Positions 17,122 to 24,948 of a stretch of DNA of 25,992 nt are shown one piece after another. The position numbers and the translations under genes were made by a program. The stretch's first letter is position 1, and each line of letters opens with the position of its first letter. This stretch comes from Brooklawnia sp050943675. GTDB taxonomy: Bacteria > Actinomycetota > Actinomycetes > Propionibacteriales > Propionibacteriaceae. The stretch lies in assembly GCA_050943675.1 (NCBI GenBank), contig JBMNPP010000013.1, positions 1-25,992 on the forward strand. Direction: 5' to 3'. A model generated the notes under the pieces. It saw nothing but the letters and a program-made list of their open reading frames with translations, searched no databases and was not told the DNA's origin.

Positions 17122-17937
17122 ATGGTTGCAGTAGCCGAGCTGGCCGGGGTCAGCGTACGTCGTGGCATGAAGATGCTGCTTGATGATGTCGATTTCCTGG
17201 TCGAAGAGGGCGAACGCTGGGTGATCATCGGGCCCAATGGTGCGGGCAAGACCACCTTGCTGCAATTGCTCAGCACCCAGATGCACCCGACTGCAGGTGT
17301 GGTCACAGTGCTCGGTGAATACCTGGGCGCTGTCGATGTGTTCGATCTGCGGCCTCGTATCGGGCTGTCGAGTTCGGCGCTTGCCCAACGCATCCCTGGT
17401 CGTGAGAAGGTCCGCGATGTCGTGGTCTCGGCCGCCTACGGGGTGCTGGGCCGCTGGCGCGAGGACTACGACCGGATCGATTACCAGCGAGCTGATTCGC
17501 TGCTGGGCCTGGTGCGCGCCGACGAACTCGCCGAACGCACCTACGGGACGCTGTCGAATGGCGAACGCAAGCGCGTCGAGATCGCCCGGGCCCTGATGGC
17601 TGACCCCGAACTGCTGCTGCTGGATGAGCCCGGTTCCGGACTCGACCTGGCCGGCCGCGAGATCCTGGTCGAGACGCTGACCGAACTGTGTGCCGACCCG
17701 GATGCGCCGACCACCGTGCTGGTCACCCACCACGTAGAGGAGATCCCGGTGGGTATCACCCATGCACTGCTGCTCGCTGGCGGACGGGTGGTGGCGGCCG
17801 GCCCGATCGGTGAGACCCTGACAAACCAGAACCTGACCGCCGCCTTCGGGTTGCCGCTCCAGATCGAATCGGTGGACGGCCGCTGGACGGCACGCTCGGC
17901 CCGTAATGGGGACCAGCCGCCCGAAGCCCGGTCCTAG
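17122..17937 (+). CDS. Solo ABC transporter-type ATP-binding protein
   Basis: This is a 271-aa single ABC domain of the iron/molybdate-importer (ModF/FepC-like) type. Walker A is GPNGAGKTT (37-45), Walker B is LLLLDEPGSGLD (164-175) and the switch His is 203 (THHVEE). The signature reads LSNGE (144-148) where LSGGE is usual. No permease or binding protein is adjacent, so it may work with a distant permease or have a non-transport role. Its last four bases (CTAG) are shared with the stop of the convergent transporter gene. Confidence 0.88.
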   Translation: MVAVAELAGVSVRRGMKMLLDDVDFLVEEGERWVIIGPNGAGKTTLLQLLSTQMHPTAGVVTVLGEYLGAVDVFDLRPRIGLSSSALAQRIPGREKVRDVVVSAAYGVLGRWREDYDRIDYQRADSLLGLVRADELAERTYGTLSNGERKRVEIARALMADPELLLLDEPGSGLDLAGREILVETLTELCADPDAPTTVLVTHHVEEIPVGITHALLLAGGRVVAAGPIGETLTNQNLTAAFGLPLQIESVDGRWTARSARNGDQPPEARS

Positions 17938-18947
17938 TCGCTGGCTGGCTCGTCGATGCCGAACCAGGCGTCGTCCTGCTGGGCATAGCGGGAGGCCAGC
18001 CAGGCGCAGACCATCAACTGGATCTGGTGGAAGATCATCAGTGGCAGCACCATCATCCCGACCGCGGCAGCCGGGAACATCACTGAGGCCATCGGCACCC
18101 CGGTGGCCAGTGATTTCTTGGTGCCACAGAACTGGATCGCTATCTGGTCGCGCCGGTTGAACCCGAGCCAGGCCGGTACCTGCCAGGTGAGCCACAGCAT
18201 GAAGGCCAGGATCACACTGGTGATCACCAGGATCAGGATGATGTCCTGCCAACTGGTGCGCTGCCAGAGCCCGTCGCGGACGCCCTGCCCGAAGGCCTTG
18301 TAGACCACAACGATGATCGACGCATGGTCGAACAGCTTGAGTCCTGGGTTCCGGGCCACGAAGCCGGCCGTCCAGCGCCGTGACAGTTGGCCCACCACGA
18401 AGGGCAGCAGGATCTGCGCGGCAATGTCGAAGAACGAGGTGGCGTCCAGGAACAACCCGGTGGTGCTCATCATCGCGATCGCCAGCAGGGGAGTGATGAA
18501 GACCCCCAGCAGGTTCGACATGGAGGCACTGACTATCGCCGCCGCCACGTTGCCGCGGGCGATCGAGGTGAAATTGATCGAACTCTGCACGGTGGACGGC
18601 AGCAGGCAGATCCACAACAGGCCCCGATAGATCTCTTCACTGACCAGCCAGGGCACCAGGGGCCGCATCGCGATCCCGATGATCGGGAAGGCCACATAGG
18701 TGAACGACAGGATCACCGAGTGCAACCGCCAGTGCCTGATCCCGGCCAGGGTCTCGGCTGGCTTCAACCGGACCCCATAAAAGAAGAAGAGACCAGCGAT
18801 CATGATCCGGGAGGTCCAGTCCACCACCGGCACAGCAGCCCCCCGGGCAGGCAGCACCGTGGCCACCACCGCCGCCACCACGATCGCCAGCATGAACGGG
18901 TCGATGCGGCGCCACCAAGGCCTACGGGTCGTGGTGATCTTGGGCAT
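17934..18947 (-). CDS. SBF-like (bile acid:sodium symporter family) membrane transporter
   Basis: This is a 337-aa polytopic protein with about 9-10 hydrophobic spans. The landmarks are FFFYGVRLKP (near 50), LPSTVQSSINFTSIARGN (about 114-131), MSNLLGVFITPLL and FCGTKKSLATGVPMA (about 275-290), all characteristic of the SBF-like/YfeH branch. The substrate is unknown; an organic anion with Na+ or H+ is the usual guess for the superfamily. The start is ATG 18947, preceded by a -10 TAGGGT at 7 nt; the frame is open further upstream, but that part is arginine-rich and unconserved. Confidence 0.88.
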   Translation of the reverse strand: MPKITTTRRPWWRRIDPFMLAIVVAAVVATVLPARGAAVPVVDWTSRIMIAGLFFFYGVRLKPAETLAGIRHWRLHSVILSFTYVAFPIIGIAMRPLVPWLVSEEIYRGLLWICLLPSTVQSSINFTSIARGNVAAAIVSASMSNLLGVFITPLLAIAMMSTTGLFLDATSFFDIAAQILLPFVVGQLSRRWTAGFVARNPGLKLFDHASIIVVVYKAFGQGVRDGLWQRTSWQDIILILVITSVILAFMLWLTWQVPAWLGFNRRDQIAIQFCGTKKSLATGVPMASVMFPAAAVGMMVLPLMIFHQIQLMVCAWLASRYAQQDDAWFGIDEPASD

Positions 18948-18954
18948 GCGCCCA

Positions 18955-18960
18955 ACCCTA
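18955..18960 (-). promoter_or_regulatory. -10 box of the SBF-like transporter gene (leaderless start)
   Basis: TAGGGT on the minus strand ends 7 nt before ATG 18947. There is no Shine-Dalgarno sequence. Confidence 0.4.
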
Positions 18961-19063
18961 CGCGCCAGTGACCGGGCCAGCCCGCCAGGACCACGGCTCC
19001 GAACGGCAGGCCGTTCCGCTGGGCTGGAGTTGGCGCGACAGGACTGCGCGGGGGTCCAGGGTT

Positions 19064-19069
19064 TAGTAT
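19064..19069 (+). promoter_or_regulatory. -10 box of the SpoU methyltransferase gene (leaderless start)
   Basis: TAGTAT ends 8 nt before GTG 19078. The position of this box decides the start: an open frame continues about 90 codons upstream, but would overlap the divergent SBF-like gene and its promoter. Confidence 0.4.
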
Positions 19070-19077
19070 CAACGCTC

Positions 19078-19908
19078 GTGGCGAGGTTGATCGAGATCAC
19101 CGATCCGGCGGATGCGCGGCTCGACGATTACATACGGCTGCGCGAGACGACGCTGCGGCGCCGCCTCGAGGCCCAACAGGGTCTGTTCATCGCAGAGGGC
19201 GCCACGATCATCCGGCGTGCGATCGAGGCCGGTTACCGGCCCCGGTCATTCCTGCTCACCGAGCGGTGGCTGGACGGGCTGGGCGACCTGCTGGCCGACT
19301 GCCCGGCGCCGGCCTACCTGGTCAGCGGGCAACTGGCTGAACAGGTCACTGGATTCCATGTGCATCGGGGTGCGCTGGCTGCCATGCACCGCCAGCAACG
19401 CTGGGCCCTGACCGACCTGCTGGACGCCCGCCGGTTGGTGGTGTGTGAGGACATCGTCGACCACACCAATGTCGGCGCGATCATCCGAAGTGCTGCCGGT
19501 CTGGGCTGGGACGGGGTCCTGCTGGCCCCGCGCGCTGCCGACCCGCTCTATCGGCGAGCCATCAAGACCTCGATGGGTGCGGTCTTCCAGATGCCGTGGG
19601 CCCGCCTGGCCAACTGGGCCGGCGACCTTGATCGGTTGCGGGCTGCCGGGTGCCAGGTGGTTGCCATGGCGCTGCGTCCCGACGCGCTCGAACTGGACGA
19701 CTTCGCCGAGCAGGTGCGGGCTGATCCCCGCCCGCTCGCACTGCTGGTCGGCACCGAGGGCGCCGGGCTGAGCAGCCAGTGGCTGGGGCAGGCCGACGTC
19801 GTCGTCCGGATCACCATGGCCCGCGGGGTCGACTCACTCAATGTCGCGGCTGCCACCGCAATCGCCTGTCACGCACTGGCCGAACGCCGCTATGCGGACC
19901 CGTCCTGA
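19078..19908 (+). CDS. SpoU/TrmH-family RNA 2'-O-methyltransferase
   Basis: The protein is predicted to transfer a methyl group from SAM to a ribose 2'-OH of tRNA or rRNA. The length is 276 aa. An N-terminal RNA-binding domain (substrate-binding type, with GLFIAEGATIIRRAIEAG) is followed by the knotted SPOUT domain: motif 1 NVGAIIRSAAGLG, motif 2 LALLVGTEGAGLS and motif 3 ITMARGVDSLNVAAATAI. The exact target is not determined. The start at GTG 19078 follows from the -10 box and from where homology begins. The 3' end overlaps the malic-enzyme gene tail to tail by 19 nt. Confidence 0.9.
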   Translation: MARLIEITDPADARLDDYIRLRETTLRRRLEAQQGLFIAEGATIIRRAIEAGYRPRSFLLTERWLDGLGDLLADCPAPAYLVSGQLAEQVTGFHVHRGALAAMHRQQRWALTDLLDARRLVVCEDIVDHTNVGAIIRSAAGLGWDGVLLAPRAADPLYRRAIKTSMGAVFQMPWARLANWAGDLDRLRAAGCQVVAMALRPDALELDDFAEQVRADPRPLALLVGTEGAGLSSQWLGQADVVVRITMARGVDSLNVAAATAIACHALAERRYADPS

Positions 19909-21611
19909 ACTACTTCGATCTCGGGATAGTCGGGCTGCCACATGGCGTCATAGACCTGCTGGATCGGATCGGTGAGCGGGGCGCCTGCCAGCCCCTCGGC
20001 CTCCGCCGTCTCAGCCACCGCGACCGCGACCCGGGCAGAGATTGCCCGCAACTGGGTCATCGCGGGTAGCAACGAGGCACCCGGCCTGCGATCGGTGACC
20101 GCTGAAGCAATCGCCTCCGCCGCGGCCGCGATCATCGTGTCGGTGACCCGGGAGGCGCGGGAGACGATCACACCAAGGCCAATGCCCGGGAAGATCAGCG
20201 CGTTATTCGCCTGGGCGATCTTGTACCGGGTCTGGCCATACTCCACCGGGTCGAATGGTGATCCGGTGGCAATCAGCACCCGGCCATCGGTCCACTCCAG
20301 CAGGTCGGCGGGTGTCGCCTCGGCACGCGCTGTCGGGTTCGACAGCGGCATGATGATCGGCCGGTCGACGTGGCTGGCCATCTGGCGCACGATGGACTCG
20401 GTGAAGGCCCCCGCCTGAGCCGAGGCGCCGATCAGGATCGTCGGCTTCACATTGCGGACCACATCAGCCAGTCCGTAATGGCCCGGGGTATCAAGCTGCC
20501 AGTCCGCGACCTCGCTGACCGGGCGGGCGAAAGGTTCCTGGAAATCACGCAGGCGGCCACCCTCAAGCAACAGGCCGCGGCTGGACAGGCCCCAGAACTG
20601 CTGCATCGCCTCTTCGCGGCTCATGCCCTGGCTGACCATCACGTCGACCAGCAATTGGGCGATGCCCACCCCGGCAGTGCCGGCACCGTGGATCACGATG
20701 CGTTGTTCGGACATCCGGGTGCGGGCGCTGCTGATGGCAGACAGTACGGCGGCGACCACGACGCCGGCGGTGCCCTGGATGTCGTCGTTGAAGGTGCAGA
20801 TCTCGTTGCGGTAACGGGCCAGGATCCGGTGGGCGTTGGCAGCCCCGAAATCCTCCCAGTGCAGCAGGGCGTTGGGGAAGCAGTGCTGCACCTCTTCGAC
20901 GAAGCGCTGCACGAACTGGTCGTAGCGTTCACCCCGAACCCTGGCATGCCGCACACCCAGGTAGGCCGGGTCGTTGAGCAGGTCCAGGTTGTCGGTTCCG
21001 GTATCCAGCACCACCGGCAGTACCCGGTGCGGATGGATACCGGCGGCAGCCACGTAGACGCTGAGCTTGCCGATCGTGATGGCCACCCCGCCGACCCCTT
21101 GGTCGCCGATGCCCAGGATGCCCTCGGAGTCGGTGACCACGATCAGGTCGATGTCGTCGGCACCCTTGTTCTCGGTCAGCAATTCCTTGCGGATCGAATC
21201 GGGGTGGTCGACATCCAGGTAGATGCCCCGCGGCTTGTGGAACCAGTGGCTATAGGACTGGATCGCCTTGCCGATGGTCGGGGTGTAGACGATCGGCAGC
21301 ATCTCTTCGATGTGCTCGGTCAGCAGCCGGTAGAACAGGTGCTCATTGCGGTCCTGCATGGTGTTGAGGTAGACGTACTTGCCCAGGTTGGTGGGCTCAT
21401 CGCTGAATTGGCGATAGACGCGCTTCAATTGGGCGTCCATGCTGATCACCGCGTGGGGCAGCAGCCCAGTCAGCCCCAGCGCTTCGCGTTGTTCGGTGGT
21501 GAATGCCGTCCCGAAGTTGATCATCGGGTGGTTCAGCACATCGCGGCCGCGGCACGAAACACGAATAACATTGCGCCCATCACGGCGCACCAACTCAAAA
21601 TCCTTCGACAC
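19890..21611 (-). CDS. NAD-type malic enzyme (oxaloacetate-decarboxylating)
   Basis: The enzyme converts L-malate to pyruvate and CO2 with reduction of NAD(P)+, linking the C4-acid branch to pyruvate. At 573 aa it belongs to the large (SfcA/MaeA-like) class. Catalytic Tyr109 (VYTPTIGKA), Lys182 (AITIGKLSVY), metal ligands Glu253, Asp254 and Asp277 (WEDFGAANAHR, FNDDIQGTAG), and dinucleotide loop GAGTAGVG (309-316) are visible. In a propionic fermenter, malate is a central intermediate; that setting is inference. It lies downstream of peptide deformylase by 37 nt but has its own -10 (TAGGCT, 7 nt before the GTG start). Confidence 0.94.
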   Translation of the reverse strand: MSKDFELVRRDGRNVIRVSCRGRDVLNHPMINFGTAFTTEQREALGLTGLLPHAVISMDAQLKRVYRQFSDEPTNLGKYVYLNTMQDRNEHLFYRLLTEHIEEMLPIVYTPTIGKAIQSYSHWFHKPRGIYLDVDHPDSIRKELLTENKGADDIDLIVVTDSEGILGIGDQGVGGVAITIGKLSVYVAAAGIHPHRVLPVVLDTGTDNLDLLNDPAYLGVRHARVRGERYDQFVQRFVEEVQHCFPNALLHWEDFGAANAHRILARYRNEICTFNDDIQGTAGVVVAAVLSAISSARTRMSEQRIVIHGAGTAGVGIAQLLVDVMVSQGMSREEAMQQFWGLSSRGLLLEGGRLRDFQEPFARPVSEVADWQLDTPGHYGLADVVRNVKPTILIGASAQAGAFTESIVRQMASHVDRPIIMPLSNPTARAEATPADLLEWTDGRVLIATGSPFDPVEYGQTRYKIAQANNALIFPGIGLGVIVSRASRVTDTMIAAAAEAIASAVTDRRPGASLLPAMTQLRAISARVAVAVAETAEAEGLAGAPLTDPIQQVYDAMWQPDYPEIEVVQDGSA

Positions 21612-21618
21612 GCCTTTG

Positions 21619-21624
21619 AGCCTA
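21619..21624 (-). promoter_or_regulatory. -10 box of the malic-enzyme gene (leaderless start)
   Basis: TAGGCT on the minus strand ends 7 nt before GTG 21611, inside the 37-nt gap after the peptide deformylase gene. Confidence 0.4.
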
Positions 21625-21648
21625 GTGACTCACTTGCGTGCCCGGCGC

Positions 21649-22242
21649 TCAATCAGCGGTTGCGGTGCGTTTGGCAGTGATTGGCCAGTCATCGGGATAG
21701 AGGTGGGCCAGGGCTTCCTTCTGGTCGTCCAACAGCCGGCGTGAGCGCTGCGAGAGCCGGTCGCCGAAGACCGTGCCCTTGAGGTGGTCGGTTTCGTGCT
21801 GGACGCAGCGGGCCAGGAGCCCGGTCGCCTCGATCCGCACCGGTTCGCCGTTCTCGTCCACGCCCTCACAGATCGCAAAATCTGTGCGCGCCAGCGGCTG
21901 GTAGGCACCCGGCCAACTGAGGCAGCCCTCCTCGGTGGAATCAAGGTTGCGGTCCTTGCCCTCGGGCAGCGTGACCACCGGATTGCAGACCACCCCGTAT
22001 TGCAGGCGGTCATCGCCATCGGGGCAGTGGTAGGTGAAGATGGCCAGGTCGACATCAACCTGGGGGCCGGCCAGGCCCACCCCGTCGGCGGCTGCCATCG
22101 TGGCGAACATGTCTGCTACCAGTTGGTGCAGTTCGGCATCGAAACTGGTCACCGGCCGAGTCGCGTTTCGCATCACGGGCTCATCCCAGCGGGTGATCCG
22201 CAGCACGTTGCCCTTGGCGGCCCATTGTTCGGGAGTCGGCAT
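21649..22242 (-). CDS. def: Peptide deformylase
   Basis: The enzyme removes the N-formyl group from nascent proteins using a divalent metal. The length is 197 aa. The three family motifs are present: GVGLAGPQ (54-61; the usual second Ala is Gly), EGCLSWP (105-111, metal ligand Cys107) and QHETDHLKG (148-156, His149, Glu150, His153). The start ATG 22242 has AAGGAAGG upstream; the longer frame to 22380 would overlap xerC on the opposite strand and adds no conserved sequence. It is divergent from xerC. Confidence 0.93.
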   Translation of the reverse strand: MPTPEQWAAKGNVLRITRWDEPVMRNATRPVTSFDAELHQLVADMFATMAAADGVGLAGPQVDVDLAIFTYHCPDGDDRLQYGVVCNPVVTLPEGKDRNLDSTEEGCLSWPGAYQPLARTDFAICEGVDENGEPVRIEATGLLARCVQHETDHLKGTVFGDRLSQRSRRLLDDQKEALAHLYPDDWPITAKRTATAD

Positions 22243-22362
22243 CTGGCCCTTCCTTCTAAACTCGTGCCCAGTACTGCCCGGTCGCGCCAGGCACCAGTCA
22301 AACCTATACGACTCGCGCCGCTGCTCGGCCGCGCGGGTTACAGGCTGGGCCATGCTGGGGGC

Positions 22363-23304
22363 ATGCCAGGCACCAACCACCCTTCCGGCCAGCTGCCGCC
22401 GGCACTGGTTGATGCACTCGAGGCGTTCGCCGAATACCAGTCAGCCCGGGCCGGCCGCTCAGCGCACACAGTTCGGGCCTACCACGGTGACCTGACCGAT
22501 CTCATGGGCTACCTCAGTGGACAGGGCATCCGGACCCTGGACGAGGTCGGCCTGCCCGATCTGCGTGCCTGGCTGGCCGGGCAACAACGTGCCGGGTTGG
22601 CACCAGCAACCCTGCAGCGCCGGAGCGGTGCAGCCCGGGTGTTCTTCCGCTGGGCCAGGCAGCAAGAACTGGTCGCCGATGACCCCGCGGCCGCGCTGAA
22701 GTCTCCGAAGGTGCCCAGGCGGCTGCCCCAGACAGTGAACCAGGCTGATGTCGCCACGATGATGGATGCGGTGATCAAGGCAGCAGCCATTGACGAAACC
22801 CCGGCAGGCGCACGCAATCTTGCGATCCTCGAGATCCTGTACGGGTCCGGGTTGCGAGTGGCCGAACTATGCGGTCTGGACCTGGGCGATGTCGACAGTG
22901 ATCGTCGGCTGGTGCAGGTCATCGGCAAGGGGAACAAGCAACGCAGCGTGCCGATCAGTGAGCCGGCATTCCGGGCAGTGCAGGCCTGGCTGGCCCGCAG
23001 GGCCGAATGGCTGACCGACGCCTCGGGTGCCGCAGTCTTCCTGGGACGCCGGGGTGGCCGGCTTGACCCGCGGGTGGCTCGCAGGGTCGTCCACCAGGCG
23101 ATGGACGCGGTACCCGATGCGCCTGGCATCGGGCCGCACGGCCTGCGGCATGCCATGGCCACCCACCTGCTGGAGGGCGGGGCAGACCTGCGCAGCGTCC
23201 AGGAGATGCTGGGACACACCTCGCTGGCCACCACGCAGATTTATACCCACGTCAGTGGGGAGAGGCTTCGGCAGGCCTTCCGGCAGGCCCATCCCCGCGC
23301 CTGA
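22363..23304 (+). CDS. xerC: Tyrosine recombinase XerC
   Basis: This site-specific recombinase resolves chromosome dimers at dif with its partner XerD. The length is 313 aa. The N-terminal SAM-like core-binding domain (about 14-105, SAHTVRAYHGDL) is followed by the catalytic domain with Arg165 (LYGSGLRVAEL), Lys189 (GKGNKQR), His259-x-x-Arg262 (HGLRHAMATHLL), His285 (LGHTSLATTQ) and nucleophile Tyr294. XerC is preferred over XerD or an integrase because actinobacteria place xerC close to the M23 peptidase and rpsB genes, and no mobile-element gene is nearby. The 3' end overlaps the VanZ-like gene by 53 nt. Confidence 0.9.
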   Translation: MPGTNHPSGQLPPALVDALEAFAEYQSARAGRSAHTVRAYHGDLTDLMGYLSGQGIRTLDEVGLPDLRAWLAGQQRAGLAPATLQRRSGAARVFFRWARQQELVADDPAAALKSPKVPRRLPQTVNQADVATMMDAVIKAAAIDETPAGARNLAILEILYGSGLRVAELCGLDLGDVDSDRRLVQVIGKGNKQRSVPISEPAFRAVQAWLARRAEWLTDASGAAVFLGRRGGRLDPRVARRVVHQAMDAVPDAPGIGPHGLRHAMATHLLEGGADLRSVQEMLGHTSLATTQIYTHVSGERLRQAFRQAHPRA

Positions 23305-23629
23305 GCCGCAGCCGGCTGATCGACCAGCCCACGGCAGCGCCCAGCGCCACACCTGCCAGGTCGGTGAGCAGGTCGCGCCAGTCGCCGCCGCGGTGCGGGA
23401 TCAGCCAGTGCTGGACCAGTTCGCTGAGCAAACCGTGCGCTGCCAGCAGCAACAGCGGCCAGCGCGCCCGGGTCAACTGGGTGATCGCGAGAGCGGGCAC
23501 CGCGAAGATCGTCAGGTGGATCACCTTGTCGATGCCAGGGATTCCCATGCTCGGCACAGCCGAACCGGGGGTGTACAGGACGACCAACTGAACCATCAGC
23601 GCTCCGACCAGCAATACCCGCCATCCCAT
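23252..23629 (-). CDS. VanZ-like membrane protein
   Basis: This is a 125-aa protein with about four membrane spans (roughly 3-20, 36-52, 56-73 and 86-105). The VanZ-family features GIDKVIHLTIFAVPAL and HRGGDWRDLLTDLAGVALG (the conserved D-xx-D-xx-xN/G region) are recognisable. The family's function is unclear; some members affect glycopeptide resistance. The start at ATG 23629 follows a -10 TAGGCT by 6 nt. The C-terminus overlaps xerC tail to tail, and the last 15 residues look unconserved. Confidence 0.82.
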   Translation of the reverse strand: MGWRVLLVGALMVQLVVLYTPGSAVPSMGIPGIDKVIHLTIFAVPALAITQLTRARWPLLLLAAHGLLSELVQHWLIPHRGGDWRDLLTDLAGVALGAAVGWSISRLRLRRGDGPAGRPAEASPH

Positions 23630-23635
23630 CCGCTG

Positions 23636-23641
23636 AGCCTA
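23636..23641 (-). promoter_or_regulatory. -10 box of the VanZ-like gene (leaderless start)
   Basis: TAGGCT on the minus strand ends 6 nt before ATG 23629. It overlaps the 3' end of no gene; the M23 stop lies about 30 nt further on. Confidence 0.4.
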
Positions 23642-23672
23642 ACTGGTGGCCGGGTGGTGGTCGCTGTCCGCC

Positions 23673-24644
23673 TCAGCCACCCAGCGGATCGATTGATTGG
23701 CCCTGCGAGGTGACTGAGTAATGCAGGTGGCAGCCAGTAGACCAGCCGGTGGTGCCCACCTGGCCGATGACCTGGCCTGCTGCCACGGTCTGGCCGGGTG
23801 TGACCGCGATGCCCGACAGGTGCGAGTAAGAGGTGCCCTGCCCTGAACCGTGGTCGACCTCGACGCGCAGGCCATAGCCACCCGCGGTACCTGTGGACAT
23901 GACCACCCCTGGCGCCAATACCTGCACCGGCAGGCCACAGGCAGCCCCGATGTCGATGCCGTCATGGAACTCTGGTGAACCGCTGATCGGGCTGGTGCGT
24001 GGGCCCCAGGCCGAGGTGATCGGGCCCGGCACCGGCAGTTCGCCAGTAGGCAGCACGGCCGCCTCGAGGTGGTCTGCGGCCCCGACCGGTGGCAGTTGGC
24101 GCGGAGTCGCCGAGCGGGGCAACAGGCGCACCTGCCCTGCGGCTCGTCCACCCAACCAGGCAAGGGGATCCAGGTAGCGTTCACCCGCGCGCAGCCCGAA
24201 GTGCAGGCAGGCCGTGTCCGTACAGTGCCCGGCCTGAAGGGTCGCGACCACCTCGCCGGCGGTCACGTCGGTGCCCTGGGGCAGAAGTGCCTGGACTGGC
24301 TGGTAGGTGGTGCGCAATCCGTCAGGATGCTGGATGGTCATCATCGGGGTGCCGTTGATAGATCCCACCCAGCTGACCGTGCCACTGGCGGGCGCCCGTA
24401 CCTGCGCACCGGGTGTGCCGGCCAGGTCTATTCCACGATGCCCGGGCTGCCAGTCGGCCTCACCGATCTCGAAGGTGCGCAGCACCTGCCCCGGCAGCGG
24501 CGCGATGCGGCTGTCCTGGGCGGCTGCCGGGCGCAGCCCCCAGCCGGACAGCTGGATAAGGCAGCAGACCAACAGCAGCAGTCCGATCAGCCGGACTGCC
24601 ATGGTCACTGGTGGCCGGGCGGTGCCTGTCTGGTGGCTATTCAC
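23673..24644 (-). CDS. Secreted M23 (LytM-type) metallopeptidase with two M23 domains
   Basis: This is a 323-aa exported cell-wall protein. The signal sequence spans about 15-42 (MAVRLIGLLLLVCCLIQLSG, cleavage after AAA). Domain 1 (about 55-165) is of the Rv2891 type found upstream of rpsB in actinobacteria: His69 and Asp73 (HRGIDL) and CLHFG (His148), but Gln replaces the His of the YxH motif. Domain 2 (about 207-323) has the full zinc and catalytic set: His227, Asp231 (HDGID), His275 (YSHLS) and His306/308 (CHLHYS). Domain 2 is therefore the likely active peptidoglycan hydrolase. The start is GTG 24644 (GAGGA 9 nt upstream); ATG 24602 is an alternative. It is divergent from rpsB. Confidence 0.9.
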   Translation of the reverse strand: MNSHQTGTARPPVTMAVRLIGLLLLVCCLIQLSGWGLRPAAAQDSRIAPLPGQVLRTFEIGEADWQPGHRGIDLAGTPGAQVRAPASGTVSWVGSINGTPMMTIQHPDGLRTTYQPVQALLPQGTDVTAGEVVATLQAGHCTDTACLHFGLRAGERYLDPLAWLGGRAAGQVRLLPRSATPRQLPPVGAADHLEAAVLPTGELPVPGPITSAWGPRTSPISGSPEFHDGIDIGAACGLPVQVLAPGVVMSTGTAGGYGLRVEVDHGSGQGTSYSHLSGIAVTPGQTVAAGQVIGQVGTTGWSTGCHLHYSVTSQGQSIDPLGG

Positions 24645-24694
24645 ACCCGGATCCTCGGTGGCCGGCAGGGTGGTCAGCCAAAGTTGTGGTCAGC

Positions 24695-24703
24695 TGTGGA
24701 TAA
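24695..24703 (-). promoter_or_regulatory. Consensus DnaA box
   Basis: TGTGGATAA on the plus strand is TTATCCACA on the minus strand, a perfect match to the consensus DnaA box. It lies in the 349-bp gap between the divergent M23 and rpsB genes, about 50 bp upstream of the predicted rpsB -10. A single box without an AT-rich unwinding region or dnaA/dnaN nearby is not an origin; regulation by DnaA is possible. Confidence 0.45.
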
Positions 24704-24750
24704 CCCGGTCGGTCAGTGGTTCCGATTGGCCTTGGCAGCGCGCGGCGACG

Positions 24751-24756
24751 TAGGAT
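24751..24756 (+). promoter_or_regulatory. Candidate -10 box of the rpsB-tsf operon
   Basis: TAGGAT would start transcription near 24763, giving an unusually long leader of about 230 nt before rpsB. TTGGCC (24726-24731) is a possible -35 but the spacer is 19 bp. Confidence 0.4.
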
Positions 24757-24896
24757 GATGCCCGCAGTCCGCATGCGCGGGCTGACATCGCATGTGCTTG
24801 ACCGGGTGCCCGGCTCCCGGCTCGCATCCCGAGGTCCTGCCATCCCTTTGGTCGCAGGCGGGTTGCGTGGCACATCAGGCGGTGGCGGGGACCCCC

Positions 24897-24948
24897 GGCA
24901 CCGAAGAACCCAGGTGGGCCCCGACGGCCCACGCAAGAATCCGGTGCC
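24897..24948 (+). promoter_or_regulatory. Structured rpsB leader, candidate S2 autoregulatory RNA
   Basis: Two nested stems can form: GGCACCG (24897-24903) with CGGTGCC (24942-24948), and inside it GTGGGCC (24914-24920) with GGCCCAC (24926-24932) closing the loop CCGAC. They are separated by an asymmetric, A-rich internal loop (10 and 9 nt). The structure ends about 45 nt before the rpsB start. Ribosomal-protein leaders bound by S2 are known in other bacteria; that this is one is inference from position and fold. Confidence 0.4.

Noticed and set aside
16462..18615. 717-codon open frame on the minus strand opposite inhA, DUF456 and the ABC ATPase
   Set aside because: It spans three recognised genes on the other strand and consists of repetitive His/Arg/Gly/Asp-rich sequence, so it is a shadow.
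20370..21680. 436-codon open frame on the plus strand opposite the malic-enzyme gene
   Set aside because: The sequence is low-complexity His/Gln/Val/Asp-rich as expected for an antisense shadow, and it shows no domain.
22363..23304. Tyrosine recombinase as a mobile-element integrase
   Set aside because: Its length, motifs and neighbourhood fit housekeeping XerC; no attachment-site repeats, excisionase or phage genes were seen.
24645..24760. Possible replication origin around the DnaA box
   Set aside because: There is only one consensus box, no AT-rich unwinding element, and no dnaA, dnaN or rpmH nearby.
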